DNA of 64,000 nt, taken from NCBI RefSeq assembly GCF_025465275.1, contig NZ_JAODNK010000051.1, positions 99,657 to 163,656 of the forward strand. Reading direction: 5' to 3'. Source of the stretch: Nocardia sp. (GTDB taxonomy: Bacteria > Actinomycetota > Actinomycetes > Mycobacteriales > Mycobacteriaceae). The notes under the pieces are model-generated. The model was given only the letters and a program-made list of their open reading frames with translations. It did no database searches and had not been told where the DNA came from. Shown here in pieces: positions 53,007-61,647 of the stretch (positions are counted from its first letter, which is position 1; the number at the start of each line of letters is the position of its first letter). The position numbers and the translations under genes are program-made.

Positions 53007-53774
53007 GTGCAGTTGTACAGAGACCATGCGGTAGTGGTTCGCCAGCACAAGCTGGGCGAGGCCGACCGTATTGTCACGCTGCTCACCCGCCAGCACGGTC
53101 TGGTGCGCGCGGTCGCCAAGGGTGTGCGCCGGACCAGGTCCAAATTCGGGGCGCGGCTGGAACCCTTCGCCTATATCGATGTGCAGCTGCATCCCGGTCG
53201 CAATCTCGATGTTGTCACCCAGGTGCACACAGTGGAGGCCTTCGCCTCCGATATCGTCGCCGATTACGGCCGCTACACCACCGCCTGCGCGGTGCTGGAA
53301 ACCGCGGAACGCCTCGCCGGTGAGGAGCGCGCCCCCGCGCCCCGCCTGCACACCCTCACCGCGGGCGCACTGCGCGCCATCGCTCTCGGTCATCGCCCGC
53401 ACGAGTTGATCCTGGACGCATTTCTCTTGCGCGCCATGGGTTTTTCCGGCTGGCCGCCCTCCCTCGACGAATGCGCCCGCTGCGCCACCCCCGGCCCGCA
53501 CCGCGCCTTCCACGTGGCCGCAGGCGGCGCGGTCTGTGTCCACTGCCGTCCCCCCGGCTCCGCCACCCCCATGGTCGGCGTCCTGGAACACATGAGCGCC
53601 CTCAATCGCGGCGATTGGTCCGGCGTACAAGCGGTTCCGGACAATATGCGCCGCCAGGCCAGCGGCCTCATAGCCGCCCACCTCCAATGGCACCTGGAAC
53701 GCCAACTCCGAACTCTGCCGTTGATCGAGCGCACCCGCCCCCACGAAGCAGTCGAATCCGCCGCAGTCGGCTGA
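53007..53774 (+). CDS. recO: DNA repair protein RecO
   Basis: This 255-residue protein has an N-terminal OB fold (YRDHAVVVRQHKLGEADRIVTLLTRQHGLVRAVAKGVRRTRSKFG) and a C-terminal helical domain with a zinc site (CARC ... CVHC). RecO loads RecA with RecR and anneals SSB-coated DNA. GTG 53007 gives the family N-terminus MQLYRDHAVVV. Upstream in-frame extensions overlap the divergent ogt promoter region and are unlikely. Confidence 0.94.
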   Translation: MQLYRDHAVVVRQHKLGEADRIVTLLTRQHGLVRAVAKGVRRTRSKFGARLEPFAYIDVQLHPGRNLDVVTQVHTVEAFASDIVADYGRYTTACAVLETAERLAGEERAPAPRLHTLTAGALRAIALGHRPHELILDAFLLRAMGFSGWPPSLDECARCATPGPHRAFHVAAGGAVCVHCRPPGSATPMVGVLEHMSALNRGDWSGVQAVPDNMRRQASGLIAAHLQWHLERQLRTLPLIERTRPHEAVESAAVG

Positions 53775-53944
53775 TCCACAGTTGTCTCAGGGCTCGGACC
53801 CGCCATTTCTTCCAGGCTTGGGCGAGTTGGGGGGCTTCGGCCGGATAACCCTGGGAGTCTCACTGGGTGGTACTCGGATGTGGTTCAGGATCAGTGAGAT
53901 TCGATACAGCGACTATCACCATTAGCGAGCCTAAAGTTCTCTAC

Positions 53945-55168
53945 GTGTTTGCCTCCCGACAGTCCCCGCGCGGCTCGCTGCGCCGCATACCGATTTCCCT
54001 CGCCGCCGGCGCCCTTGCCGCCGCTATCGTCGCCGTTCCCGCTGCGGCCGATCCGGTGCCGCCGAGTTTGCCGTTCGGCGGGCTGACCTACTCGGTCAAG
54101 GTGCAGCAGCCGGGGATTGCCGACGGCTACATCTACTACACCAGCGGTGTGAGTGCGGCAGCGCTGGTGCCGGGGCTCGGGACTGTCGCGCAGGTGCTGC
54201 CGGGTGGGCAGCCGGCGAATGTCATCGCCGATCGCTCGGGGCGGGAGATCAAGCGGTTCACTCCGCCTGCGGGACAGGATGTTTCGAACTTCCGCAGCCA
54301 GGTGTATCAGGGCCGGAAGGTGCTCACCTGGTGGCAGGGCAGCACGGTGGCCGGGCACGGGTCGGGCGTGGGCGTGATCGCGGATGAGAACTTCAATGTC
54401 ATCACCACGGTGGATCCGGGTGGGGCGGGCGCGGATGTGCACGAGTTCCGGCTGACCCCGGACGGTCGCGCCCTGCTGACCTCCTATCCGCAGGTGAATG
54501 CCGATCTCACCGCCATCGGCGGGCCGGTGGACGGCAAGATGTTCGACACCGTCGCCGTGGTGATGGATGTCGCGACGGGTAAGGAAATCTCGCACTGGAG
54601 TGCGGCCGAGCATGTGCCGCTGGCCGAGTCCGAGACGCCGGGCAAACTGGGCGGCGACGTGTACGACCCGTACCACATGAATTCCATCAGTCTCGATTCG
54701 TCGGGCAATCTGGTTGTGTCACTGCGGAATACGGCGGCGGTCTACGACATCGACCCGCGCACCGGCACTATTCTCTGGCAGCTTGGCGGTAAGAATCCGA
54801 CCCTCACCGCGAGCCCGGATATCGAATTCGCCTTCCAGCACGATGCCGAATTCAGCGATGCCTCCACCCTGCGGCTGTTCAACAACAACTCCGACGGCCT
54901 GGAGTCGCGCGGCCCCTCCAGCGTCGAGTGGATCCACATCGATCCGATCGCCAAGCAGGCCACCCTGGTTCGCAACCAGCAGCATCCCGACAAGCTGACG
55001 ACCTTCGCCATGGGCAATGCCCAAGCCCTTCCGAACGGCAATACGCTGGTCAGCTGGGGCATGGTCCCGCGCATCTCCGAGTTCTCCCCTTCGGGTGAGC
55101 TGCTCTACGACGCGTCCCTCCCCTTCGGCTCCTACCGCGCCTACCTGGACACCTGGCCGATCTCCTGA
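53945..55168 (+). CDS. Secreted arylsulfotransferase family protein
   Basis: This 407-residue protein has a Sec signal (ISLAAGALAAAIVAVPAAADP) and then a beta-propeller of the arylsulfotransferase (ASST) type: DVHEFRLTPDGRALLTSY, YDPYHMNSISLDSSGNLVVSLRNTAAVYDIDPRTGTILWQLGG, AFQHDAEF and a terminal AQALPNGNTLVSWG block. The conserved His residues in HEF, YHMNS and QHDAEF correspond to active-site positions of ASST. It may transfer sulfate between phenols outside the cell, but some family members are not catalytic. It interrupts the recO-uppS order. The start GTG 53945 lacks a strong ribosome site. Confidence 0.75.
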   Translation: MFASRQSPRGSLRRIPISLAAGALAAAIVAVPAAADPVPPSLPFGGLTYSVKVQQPGIADGYIYYTSGVSAAALVPGLGTVAQVLPGGQPANVIADRSGREIKRFTPPAGQDVSNFRSQVYQGRKVLTWWQGSTVAGHGSGVGVIADENFNVITTVDPGGAGADVHEFRLTPDGRALLTSYPQVNADLTAIGGPVDGKMFDTVAVVMDVATGKEISHWSAAEHVPLAESETPGKLGGDVYDPYHMNSISLDSSGNLVVSLRNTAAVYDIDPRTGTILWQLGGKNPTLTASPDIEFAFQHDAEFSDASTLRLFNNNSDGLESRGPSSVEWIHIDPIAKQATLVRNQQHPDKLTTFAMGNAQALPNGNTLVSWGMVPRISEFSPSGELLYDASLPFGSYRAYLDTWPIS

Positions 55169-55193
55169 CACCGGGGGATCGGACAGCCGCTGT

Positions 55194-55231
55194 CGGTGTC
55201 GAGCAGCGTCTGCCGGGGCTGCTCGACACCG
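55194..55231 (+). terminator. Hairpin after the arylsulfotransferase gene
   Basis: A perfect 14-bp inverted repeat (55194-55207 with 55218-55231), inner arm GTGTCGAGCAGC, and a ten-base loop lie 26 bases after the stop. No T tract follows, so it may be a terminator without U-run or an mRNA stabiliser. Confidence 0.5.
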
Positions 55232-55325
55232 GCGCGGACTGTGTGGTCAGGGGAATGCGGGTGATTCGTGGAGATGATGCGCGAATTCCGTGGGCGTGGT
55301 CGAGCGGCCGGAGGCATCGGGCAGG

Positions 55326-56129
55326 ATGGGGGTCGTGATCGGTACTCGCAAGCCTTCCGCAGCCCAGCGCACGGTGCGTCCGCCCTCGCCGCACCCCTCC
55401 GGGGCCACGCCGCCGGGGATTCCCCTGGAGTTCGTGCCCAGGCATGTGGCCCTGGTGATGGACGGCAACGGCCGCTGGGCGCAGGAGCAGGGCCTGCCGC
55501 GCACCGCCGGGCACGAGCGCGGCGAGGCGGTCCTCATGGATACCGTCGAGGGCTGTATCGAAATCGGCGTGAAGTGGCTGTCGGCGTACGCCTTCTCCAC
55601 CGAGAATTGGCGGCGCAGCCCGGATGAGGTCAAGTTCCTCATGGGGTTCAACCGCGATGTGATCCGCCGCCGCCGCGACGAAATGCACGAGATGGGTGTG
55701 CGGGTGCGCTGGGCGGGTCGGCGACCGCGCCTGTGGCGCAGCGTGATCAAGGAATTGGAGATCGCGGAGGAGCTCACCCAGGACAATACGGTGATGACGC
55801 TGACCATGTGCGTCAACTACGGCGGCCGCGCCGAGATCGCCGATGCCGCAAGGGAAATCGCGCGCCGGGTGGCCCGGGGTGAGATCGATCCGGAGAAGGT
55901 GACCGAGGCGACGGTGGCCCGCTACCTCGACGAGCCGGATATGCCGGATGTGGACCTGTTCCTGCGCCCGTCCGGTGAGTTCCGCACCTCGAACTTCCTC
56001 ATGTGGCAGTCGGCGTACGCCGAGTTCGTTTTCCAGGAAACGCTTTTCCCCGATTTCGACCGCCGCAATCTCTGGGCTGCCTGTCTGGAGTACGCCAAGC
56101 GCGACCGCCGTTTCGGCGGCGCGAAGTGA
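55326..56129 (+). CDS. uppS: Long-chain Z-isoprenyl diphosphate synthase
   Basis: This 267-residue cis-prenyltransferase makes the polyprenyl phosphate carrier used for peptidoglycan and arabinogalactan. Visible: [13 protein letters not shown] with catalytic Asp46, [26 protein letters not shown], and the terminal [27 protein letters not shown]. It corresponds to the decaprenyl synthase Rv2361c by position. ATG 55326 or GTG 55335 could start it; GGAGG lies about ten bases before the ATG. Confidence 0.92.
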   Translation: MGVVIGTRKPSAAQRTVRPPSPHPSGATPPGIPLEFVPRHVALVMDGNGRWAQEQGLPRTAGHERGEAVLMDTVEGCIEIGVKWLSAYAFSTENWRRSPDEVKFLMGFNRDVIRRRRDEMHEMGVRVRWAGRRPRLWRSVIKELEIAEELTQDNTVMTLTMCVNYGGRAEIADAAREIARRVARGEIDPEKVTEATVARYLDEPDMPDVDLFLRPSGEFRTSNFLMWQSAYAEFVFQETLFPDFDRRNLWAACLEYAKRDRRFGGAK

Positions 56130-56539
56130 GCGACGAACTGTCCCCGGCGGAGGACCTGCAGGCGCGCGCCGGCGCAGCGCTGGCCCGCTACGAGGTAAAC
56201 GTCCGCGTCGAAGAGGGCGGCGGCCTCGGCTTCGAATTCGACGGTTCGCTGTGCTCCCTGCGCGGCGTGAACCTGGCCCCGGGCCTGGACGTGCTGACCC
56301 TGACCTGCGTACTGGCCTGGGATCGTCCGCTGAAACCGCAGTTGCACAAGCGAGTTGCCGAACGTAATGCCGCGCTGCAGTTCGGCTCGATCACCATTGT
56401 CGGCCACGACAAACTGGCCGACATCATCCTGCGCTACACCTTCCCGGCCGCGGGGTTGGAGGGCGAGGCGCTCGCCACCATGCTGCTGCTGGTGCTCTCC
56501 GGTGCGGGCCGCGCCCGTCAGGGTCTGGTACTGCCCTGA
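56126..56539 (+). CDS. Conserved hypothetical protein (Rv2360c-like)
   Basis: This 137-residue soluble protein starts [24 protein letters not shown] and contains [38 protein letters not shown], a YbjN/chaperone-like alpha-beta pattern. Its start overlaps the uppS stop by four bases (GTGA), as in the Rv2361c-Rv2360c pair, so a role alongside polyprenyl phosphate synthesis is possible. No catalytic motif is visible. Confidence 0.8.
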   Translation: MSDELSPAEDLQARAGAALARYEVNVRVEEGGGLGFEFDGSLCSLRGVNLAPGLDVLTLTCVLAWDRPLKPQLHKRVAERNAALQFGSITIVGHDKLADIILRYTFPAAGLEGEALATMLLLVLSGAGRARQGLVLP

Positions 56540-56573
56540 CCGCTCGGTCGAATTCTGCTCAGCCGAATCTTGT

Positions 56574-57203
56574 TCAGTTGGGCGAGATTTCGGCGATGGT
56601 GGTAATCGGGCCGTAGGCGGGCAGCAGCTGTGCCACACCGCGACTGAAGGATTCGGGATCGGTGTCGCCCAGGATCAGGTGCTGCAGAATGAAGCCGGGG
56701 AGCAGCCCGAGGAAGGCCTTGCCCACCGCATCGGTATCGGCATCGATTGGCAGCCAGCCGATTTCGCGCATGCGAATGGCATAGTCGATCCAGAGTCGGC
56801 GGATACTGCTGATACTGGTGCGGACATAGTCGCCGATATTGGCGTCGGTCAATGCCAGCGCCCAGGCTTGCGGAATGACGCGGACAGGCCCGCTGGTACC
56901 ACTCAGGCGGACAATCGTTTCGGTAATGGAGCGAACGAGTTCCGCCGGAGTGGGCAGCGGATCGCTGTAGACGGCCTCACTCAGGGCGGCGCGCAGATCC
57001 ACGGTCGACTCGCTGGTGAGGGCCGCGATAATGTCGTCCTTGGATTTGAAGTAGCGGTACACCGCACCTGCGGAGAGGCCGGATTCGGCGAACACGTCCT
57101 GCATGGTGGTGGTGTGAATACCCTTGCGGGCGAAGCACATTTGCGCGGCGTCGAGGATTTGCAGTCTGCGTCGTTCGAGGTGTTCTTCGCTGACTCTGGG
57201 CAT
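56574..57203 (-). CDS. TetR family regulator
   Basis: This 209-residue regulator has the helix-turn-helix RRRLQILDAAQMCFARKGIHTTTMQDVFAESGLSAGAVYRYFKSKDDIIAAL and a C-terminal ligand domain. ATG 57203 lies 15 bases from an almost perfect palindrome (57218-57231), so it is probably autoregulated. No neighbouring target gene is obvious: zur lies upstream on the same strand, and the Rv2360c-like gene converges on it. It is absent from this position in the mycobacterial order I recall. Confidence 0.85.
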   Translation of the reverse strand: MPRVSEEHLERRRLQILDAAQMCFARKGIHTTTMQDVFAESGLSAGAVYRYFKSKDDIIAALTSESTVDLRAALSEAVYSDPLPTPAELVRSITETIVRLSGTSGPVRVIPQAWALALTDANIGDYVRTSISSIRRLWIDYAIRMREIGWLPIDADTDAVGKAFLGLLPGFILQHLILGDTDPESFSRGVAQLLPAYGPITTIAEISPN

Positions 57204-57217
57204 GGACCCCAAACTAA

Positions 57218-57231
57218 AACGAATATCCGTT
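57218..57231. promoter_or_regulatory. Palindrome upstream of the TetR gene
   Basis: AACGAATATCCGTT reads the same on the other strand at 12 of 14 positions. It is directly upstream of the TetR start at 57203 and fits an autoregulatory operator. Confidence 0.5.
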
Positions 57232-57296
57232 CGCAACAAGATGACAGCTCGATGTCCGGGTTGTCCCAAAGCTCGGGCATCGAGCTGTTTCGCGCG

Positions 57297-57716
57297 TCAG
57301 CTCTTGCGGCTGGAGCAGCTGCGGCAGGTGCCGAAAATCTCCATGGTGTGGCTGATATCGGAGAAGCCGTGTTCGGCGGCGACGGAATCCGCCCAGGCTT
57401 CGACGGTCGGCCCTTCGACCTCCACGGTGCTCCCGCAGCTGCGGCAGACCAGGTGGTGGTGATGTCCGGTGGAGCACTGCCGGTACACCGATTCGCCTGA
57501 GTCGGTACGCAATACGTCGACCAGCCCGGCCTCGGCCAGCGATTGCAGCGTGCGGTAGACGGTGGTCAGACCGATGCCCTCGCCGCGCCGGCGCAGCTCA
57601 TCGTGCAGTTCCTGCGCGGAGCGGAATTCGTCGATATCGGTGAGCAGCGCCGCGATGGCGCTGCGCTGGCGGGTGCTGCGGACACCGACCGTCTTCTCGG
57701 TTGTTCCCACGATCAC
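57297..57716 (-). CDS. zur: Zinc uptake regulator Zur (FurB)
   Basis: This 139-residue Fur-family repressor has a winged helix (TRQRSAIAALLTDIDEFRSAQELHDELRRRGEGIGLTTVYRTLQSLAEAGLVDVL), a HHHHLVC metal loop and the structural zinc Cys pairs Cys91/Cys94 and Cys131/Cys134. With zinc bound it represses zinc uptake and alternative ribosomal protein genes. Its GTG start overlaps the smtB stop by four bases, as in the Rv2358-Rv2359 operon. Confidence 0.93.
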   Translation of the reverse strand: MIVGTTEKTVGVRSTRQRSAIAALLTDIDEFRSAQELHDELRRRGEGIGLTTVYRTLQSLAEAGLVDVLRTDSGESVYRQCSTGHHHHLVCRSCGSTVEVEGPTVEAWADSVAAEHGFSDISHTMEIFGTCRSCSSRKS

Positions 57717-58108
57717 CCTTCCTCGGCATGTGCGACGGCGTCGATGACGATATGCGCCAGATGCTCGTCGACCAGTTCGTAGATCACTTCGCGCCCGGTG
57801 CGTTCACCGCGCACCACGCCCGCGGATTTGAGGATCCGCAGGTGCTGGCTGATCAGCGGCTGGGTCACACCGAGCGTATCGACCAGTTCGTGCACGCAGC
57901 GCGGCGATTCCCGCAGCTGCAGCACGATGGCGATGCGCACCGGTGCGGCCAGGGCGCGCAGCAGCTCGCCCGCCGAGTCCAGGATGGTGCGCGAGGGCAC
58001 GATCGGCGGCATGGGCGATCGGTACGGGTACGGGTCGTGCGGAATCGCGGCTGGGGCCTCCGTCGCGACGCGGGAGCGCCGCAGAGGGGCACCGCTGTCC
58101 GTGGTCAT
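57713..58108 (-). CDS. smtB: ArsR/SmtB-type zinc-sensing repressor
   Basis: This 131-residue ArsR-family repressor has the helix-turn-helix ELVDTLGVTQPLISQHLRILKSAGVVRGERTGREVIYEL. The C-terminal helix has Asp114, His116, His127 and Glu130 in D-x-H-x10-H-x2-E spacing, the alpha-5 zinc site of SmtB. Zinc binding should release it from the operator at 58145-58158 and induce smtB-zur. AAGGAG precedes ATG 58108. The first 35 residues are a family-atypical extension. Confidence 0.93.
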   Translation of the reverse strand: MTTDSGAPLRRSRVATEAPAAIPHDPYPYRSPMPPIVPSRTILDSAGELLRALAAPVRIAIVLQLRESPRCVHELVDTLGVTQPLISQHLRILKSAGVVRGERTGREVIYELVDEHLAHIVIDAVAHAEEG

Positions 58109-58144
58109 CGAACCAACTCCTTATTGGAAACCGATGCCATTCTT

Positions 58145-58167
58145 ATATGCAAGCATATGCATGTCAA
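58145..58167 (-). promoter_or_regulatory. smtB-zur promoter with SmtB-type operator
   Basis: On the minus strand TTGACA (58167-58162) is followed by AT-rich sequence ending TATAAGAAT. Between them ATATGC-AA-GCATAT (58145-58158, plus strand) is a perfect palindrome and GCATATGC repeats half of it. The placement fits zinc-responsive repression by SmtB. Confidence 0.65.
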
Positions 58168-58197
58168 ATGGGCGCGCGGTGGAGTCGGCCGCAGGAG

Positions 58198-59106
58198 TCA
58201 GCAGTCGTGTTCGGTGGGCAGCGGAATCGTCGGGTCGAAGTACTGTTCGGTCGGTCGCACCGGCAGCCCGACGCCGGACTCGCCGTAGGAGGGTGCCAGG
58301 AACCCCTTCCGGAACCAGGAGCAATCCCCGGCATAGGTGAAGGCATTGATCTCGCCGAACCACACGCCCTGCGAAGCGGCGTCGTAGCCGGAATCGTCGA
58401 TCAGGGTGTACTCGGTCTCCTGGCGCGCGACCACGATGATGTCCATCGGATCATGCACCTTGCTCTGATCTGGAGCCGAGAAGGCGTAGGCCACAATGTA
58501 ATTGGTCTTGATCGTCAGCTCGCCGTCCTTGTCGAGCGCCTCCGACATCGAGCCGTTGACGCGCGGCGCCGCCGGCAGCAGCTGGAATCCCGGTGCGAGC
58601 TTCGCGGTGACCCACCAGTTCTGGCTCTCATTGCCCGGAGTCAGTTTCGGCCGGAGATCGGCCACCTGCCCGGGCGCCAGCAGCGCCAGCACCGGCTCCG
58701 CGTCGCCGGTCCCCAGCACGTGCTGATCCAGCCGCGCGAGCACGATGAGCTGCTGGGCGCGCGTCATGGCCGTCGTCACCTGCTCGGCCGAGAAGCGGCC
58801 GATCGGTGTGGCAGGGGGCAGGACGATGCCCGCGGCGCCCGAGGCCCAGTTCGCGGCGGGTGTGTTGTCGAAGGGGCGGGCCTGGTCCACCTGGAAGGCC
58901 GGCTTCGGGGCGGACGTCAGGGGAACGTTCGCCACCAGGTTGGTCGAGTGTGGGCGATAGAGCATGGCGAAGGTGAGTGCCAGTGCCACCGCCCCTGATA
59001 TGCCCACCCACGGGAGGTATCTGCGCCGCCGCTGTCGCCACACTTCCCGGCGCTCTACGCGCTTCGCCCAGTCGTCTCCCGATAAATCGGTCGGAAACTC
59101 GTGCAT
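58198..59106 (-). CDS. Single-pass membrane protein of unknown function
   Basis: The 302-residue product has an Arg-rich cytosolic start (DDWAKRVERREVWRQRRRRYLPWV), one membrane helix (about 35-55, GISGAVALALTFAMLY) and a large extracytoplasmic domain. Two Cys (AGDCSWF and the final EHDC) may form a disulfide. The middle contains NWWVTAKLAPGFQLLPAAPRVNG and DIIVVARQETEYTLIDDSGYD. No family is recognised. ATG 59106 is chosen over upstream starts that extend into low-complexity sequence. It reads toward smtB, 90 bases away, and diverges from glyS. Confidence 0.7.
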   Translation of the reverse strand: MHEFPTDLSGDDWAKRVERREVWRQRRRRYLPWVGISGAVALALTFAMLYRPHSTNLVANVPLTSAPKPAFQVDQARPFDNTPAANWASGAAGIVLPPATPIGRFSAEQVTTAMTRAQQLIVLARLDQHVLGTGDAEPVLALLAPGQVADLRPKLTPGNESQNWWVTAKLAPGFQLLPAAPRVNGSMSEALDKDGELTIKTNYIVAYAFSAPDQSKVHDPMDIIVVARQETEYTLIDDSGYDAASQGVWFGEINAFTYAGDCSWFRKGFLAPSYGESGVGLPVRPTEQYFDPTIPLPTEHDC

Positions 59107-59333
59107 GGCAGCCACCCCCGGGGTGCAGCTCGTCGCCTTCGCCGCGACCGCTCGTCGACATCGGCGTACCCGACCGGTCGCGATTCCATCATCTCGCGAT
59201 CGGGGGTGCCTGGTGCATCCCCGAATAGTGGGGGCAGCGGCAAGCCCTGCTCCCGGCGTAAAACGGCTGGCTCCGTACCGATAGGCTTGAGGACGTCCCT
59301 TGTAGTTTTCCGGACCGGATGGAGATTTCTTCA

Positions 59334-60728
59334 GTGGCACCCAAGTCGAAGGTGGACACCGTCGCCAACCTCGCCAAGCGTCGGGGTCTCGTGTACCCGA
59401 GCGGTGAGATCTACGGCGGCACCAAATCGGCGTGGGATTACGGCCCGCTCGGAGTCGAGCTCAAGGAGAACATCAAGCGGCAGTGGTGGCGTTCGATGGT
59501 CACCAGCCGTGAGGATGTGGTCGGCCTCGACTCGTCGATCATCCTGCCCCGCCAGGTGTGGGTGGCCTCCGGTCACGTCGCGGTGTTCAACGATCCGCTG
59601 GTGGAGTGCCTGAACTGCCATAAGCGGCATCGTCAGGACCACCTGCAGGAGGCGTACGCCGAGAAGCACAAGGGTGTCGAGGACCCGGATTCGGTGTCCA
59701 TGGAGCTCATCGTGTGCCCCGATTGCGGCACCGTCGGCAAGTGGACCGAGCCGCGCGACTTCAACATGATGCTCAAGACCTATCTGGGCCCGGTCGAGAC
59801 CGAAGACGGCATGCACTACCTGCGCCCGGAGACCGCGCAGGGCATCTTCGTCAATTACAAGAACGTCGAGACCACCGCGCGCAAGAAGCCGCCGTTCGGT
59901 ATTGCCCAGATGGGCAAGAGCTTCCGCAACGAGATCTCGCCCGGCAACTTCATCTTCCGTACTCGTGAGTTCGAGCAGATGGAGATGGAGTTCTTCGTCA
60001 AGCCGGGCGAGGACGAGCAGTGGCACCAGTACTGGATCGACACGCGCCTGGCCTGGTACACGGATCTGGGCATCGATCCGGAGAACCTGCGGCTGTTCGA
60101 GCACCCGAAGGAGAAGCTCTCGCACTACTCCACCCGCACGGTGGATATCGAGTACCGCTTCCGCTTCCAGGGCAGCGAGTGGGGCGAGCTGGAGGGTGTC
60201 GCCAACCGCACCGACTTCGACCTGAAGACCCACTCCGAGCATTCGGGGCAGGATCTGAGCTACTTCGATCAGACCACCGGCGAGCGCTACACGCCGTATG
60301 TGATCGAGCCGGCGGCCGGTCTGACCCGTTCGCTGATGGCCTTCCTGGTGGATGCGTATCACGTGGAGCAGGTTCCGACCGCCAAGGGCGGGCTCGAGGA
60401 TCGCACCACTTTGCGCCTGGATCGTCGGCTGGCTCCGGTCAAGGCCGCGGTGCTGCCGCTCTCGCGCAATGCGGATCTCTCCCCCAAGGCGAAGGATCTC
60501 GCCACTCAGTTGCGTAAGAACTGGAATGTCGAGTTCGACGATGCCGGTGCCATCGGCCGCCGTTATCGCCGTCAGGACGAGGTCGGCACCCCGTTCTGCA
60601 TCACGGTGGACTTCGATACTCTCGAGGATCACGCCGTCACAGTGCGTGAGCGTGACTCCATGGCACAGGAGCGAATTGCTCTCGATCAAGTAGAGGGCTA
60701 CCTGGCAGCACGCCTCATCGGCGCCTGA
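59334..60728 (+). CDS. glyS: Glycyl-tRNA synthetase (class II, alpha2)
   Basis: This 464-residue enzyme charges tRNA-Gly. Class II motifs are visible: motif 1 region [33 protein letters not shown], motif 2 [25 protein letters not shown], and motif 3 [14 protein letters not shown], with a C-terminal anticodon-binding domain. A Cys pair (CLNCHKRH ... CPDCG) suggests a zinc site as in other bacterial homodimeric GlyRS. GTG 59334 is preferred for GGAG upstream; ATG 59319 is possible. The position next to smtB/zur matches Rv2357c. Confidence 0.96.
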   Translation: MAPKSKVDTVANLAKRRGLVYPSGEIYGGTKSAWDYGPLGVELKENIKRQWWRSMVTSREDVVGLDSSIILPRQVWVASGHVAVFNDPLVECLNCHKRHRQDHLQEAYAEKHKGVEDPDSVSMELIVCPDCGTVGKWTEPRDFNMMLKTYLGPVETEDGMHYLRPETAQGIFVNYKNVETTARKKPPFGIAQMGKSFRNEISPGNFIFRTREFEQMEMEFFVKPGEDEQWHQYWIDTRLAWYTDLGIDPENLRLFEHPKEKLSHYSTRTVDIEYRFRFQGSEWGELEGVANRTDFDLKTHSEHSGQDLSYFDQTTGERYTPYVIEPAAGLTRSLMAFLVDAYHVEQVPTAKGGLEDRTTLRLDRRLAPVKAAVLPLSRNADLSPKAKDLATQLRKNWNVEFDDAGAIGRRYRRQDEVGTPFCITVDFDTLEDHAVTVRERDSMAQERIALDQVEGYLAARLIGA

Positions 60729-60745
60729 CTCCCGACAACCCCGAG

Positions 60746-60779
60746 AAGACCGGTCAATGCCTGACCGGTCTTTTCTTTA
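60746..60779 (+). terminator. Intrinsic terminator after glyS
   Basis: A 10-bp stem AGACCGGTCA/TGACCGGTCT (60747-60756 with 60762-60771) and a five-base loop are followed by TTTCTTT, 18 bases after the stop. Confidence 0.88.
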
Positions 60780-60918
60780 TTCTGTTGCCCCTGAAATTTG
60801 GGGCGCTGATTAATAATTCAGGTATCGCACTACTCGTGTTAACGACTCCCGATCGGCGCATATTTATATGTATGGGGCAACGGCGCCTGCCGCTGTGCTC
60901 GATCTGCCGAGGTGAGTC

Positions 60919-61623
60919 ATGAGCGAGCGTGTTATCGGCCCCCGCTCGGGGCTGCAATGGGTCTCATTGGGGGATTCCGGATCATCCTGTCCTGCCGCCA
61001 GGTCTACAGTGGCGGCTTTTCGATCTTGGGCTGAATCCTTTCTGACCCAACCCAGTGACGAACTGGGACGAGACGGGCCCGTATGCCCGTACGTACGACC
61101 GTCCATACGGCGGGACCTGCTGTGGATCGCACAGGTCCCCGCTGTGGAGCCGCAGCCCGTATGGTTGCGCGCCATTATCGAGGACGCACTCGAGGTTTAT
61201 CCCGAATTGCCTACGGGGAACGGCAGTTCCACATCGGTCTTGCGCGCGTTGATAACCGTGTTCCCGAATCTGGCCGACTTGTCGCTGATCGATGAGATGC
61301 ACGAGGAATTCAAGACCAGATTCGTGGAACGCGGTGCGATGCTCGGCCAATTCTACCCGGGATGCGATCAGCCGGGCCTGTGGAACAAGGACTTTCGGCC
61401 TTTGGATGCACCGATGCCGATGCTGGTCGTTCGATCCATGATGACAACTGATTTCCCATTCCTATTAGACCGACCGGAATGGATGAATGCTTACGTGCGC
61501 AAGTTCGCACCTGGGCTGCCCGCACATGTGCGCGCAGTCATGGTGGGGCGGTTGACAGCTCGCCCCGACAACTGGGTTCCGGCGTATCACGAACAGCCGC
61601 AAGACGCCCAGTCTCTTTCGTGA
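60919..61623 (+). CDS. DUF6875-type protein preceding the NRPS
   Basis: The 234-residue product contains DGPVCPYVRPSIRRDLLWIAQ and TVFPNLADLSLIDEMHEEFKTRFVERGAMLGQFYPG, blocks I associate with DUF6875. No signal peptide or membrane segment is seen, and the catalytic role is unknown. GAGGTGA lies just before ATG 60919. It ends 24 bases before the NRPS start, so the two are almost certainly co-transcribed; it may be a tailoring or accessory enzyme for the peptide. Confidence 0.7.
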   Translation: MSERVIGPRSGLQWVSLGDSGSSCPAARSTVAAFRSWAESFLTQPSDELGRDGPVCPYVRPSIRRDLLWIAQVPAVEPQPVWLRAIIEDALEVYPELPTGNGSSTSVLRALITVFPNLADLSLIDEMHEEFKTRFVERGAMLGQFYPGCDQPGLWNKDFRPLDAPMPMLVVRSMMTTDFPFLLDRPEWMNAYVRKFAPGLPAHVRAVMVGRLTARPDNWVPAYHEQPQDAQSLS

Positions 61624-61647
61624 CCGTGTTCGACTCGATGAGGCGTT

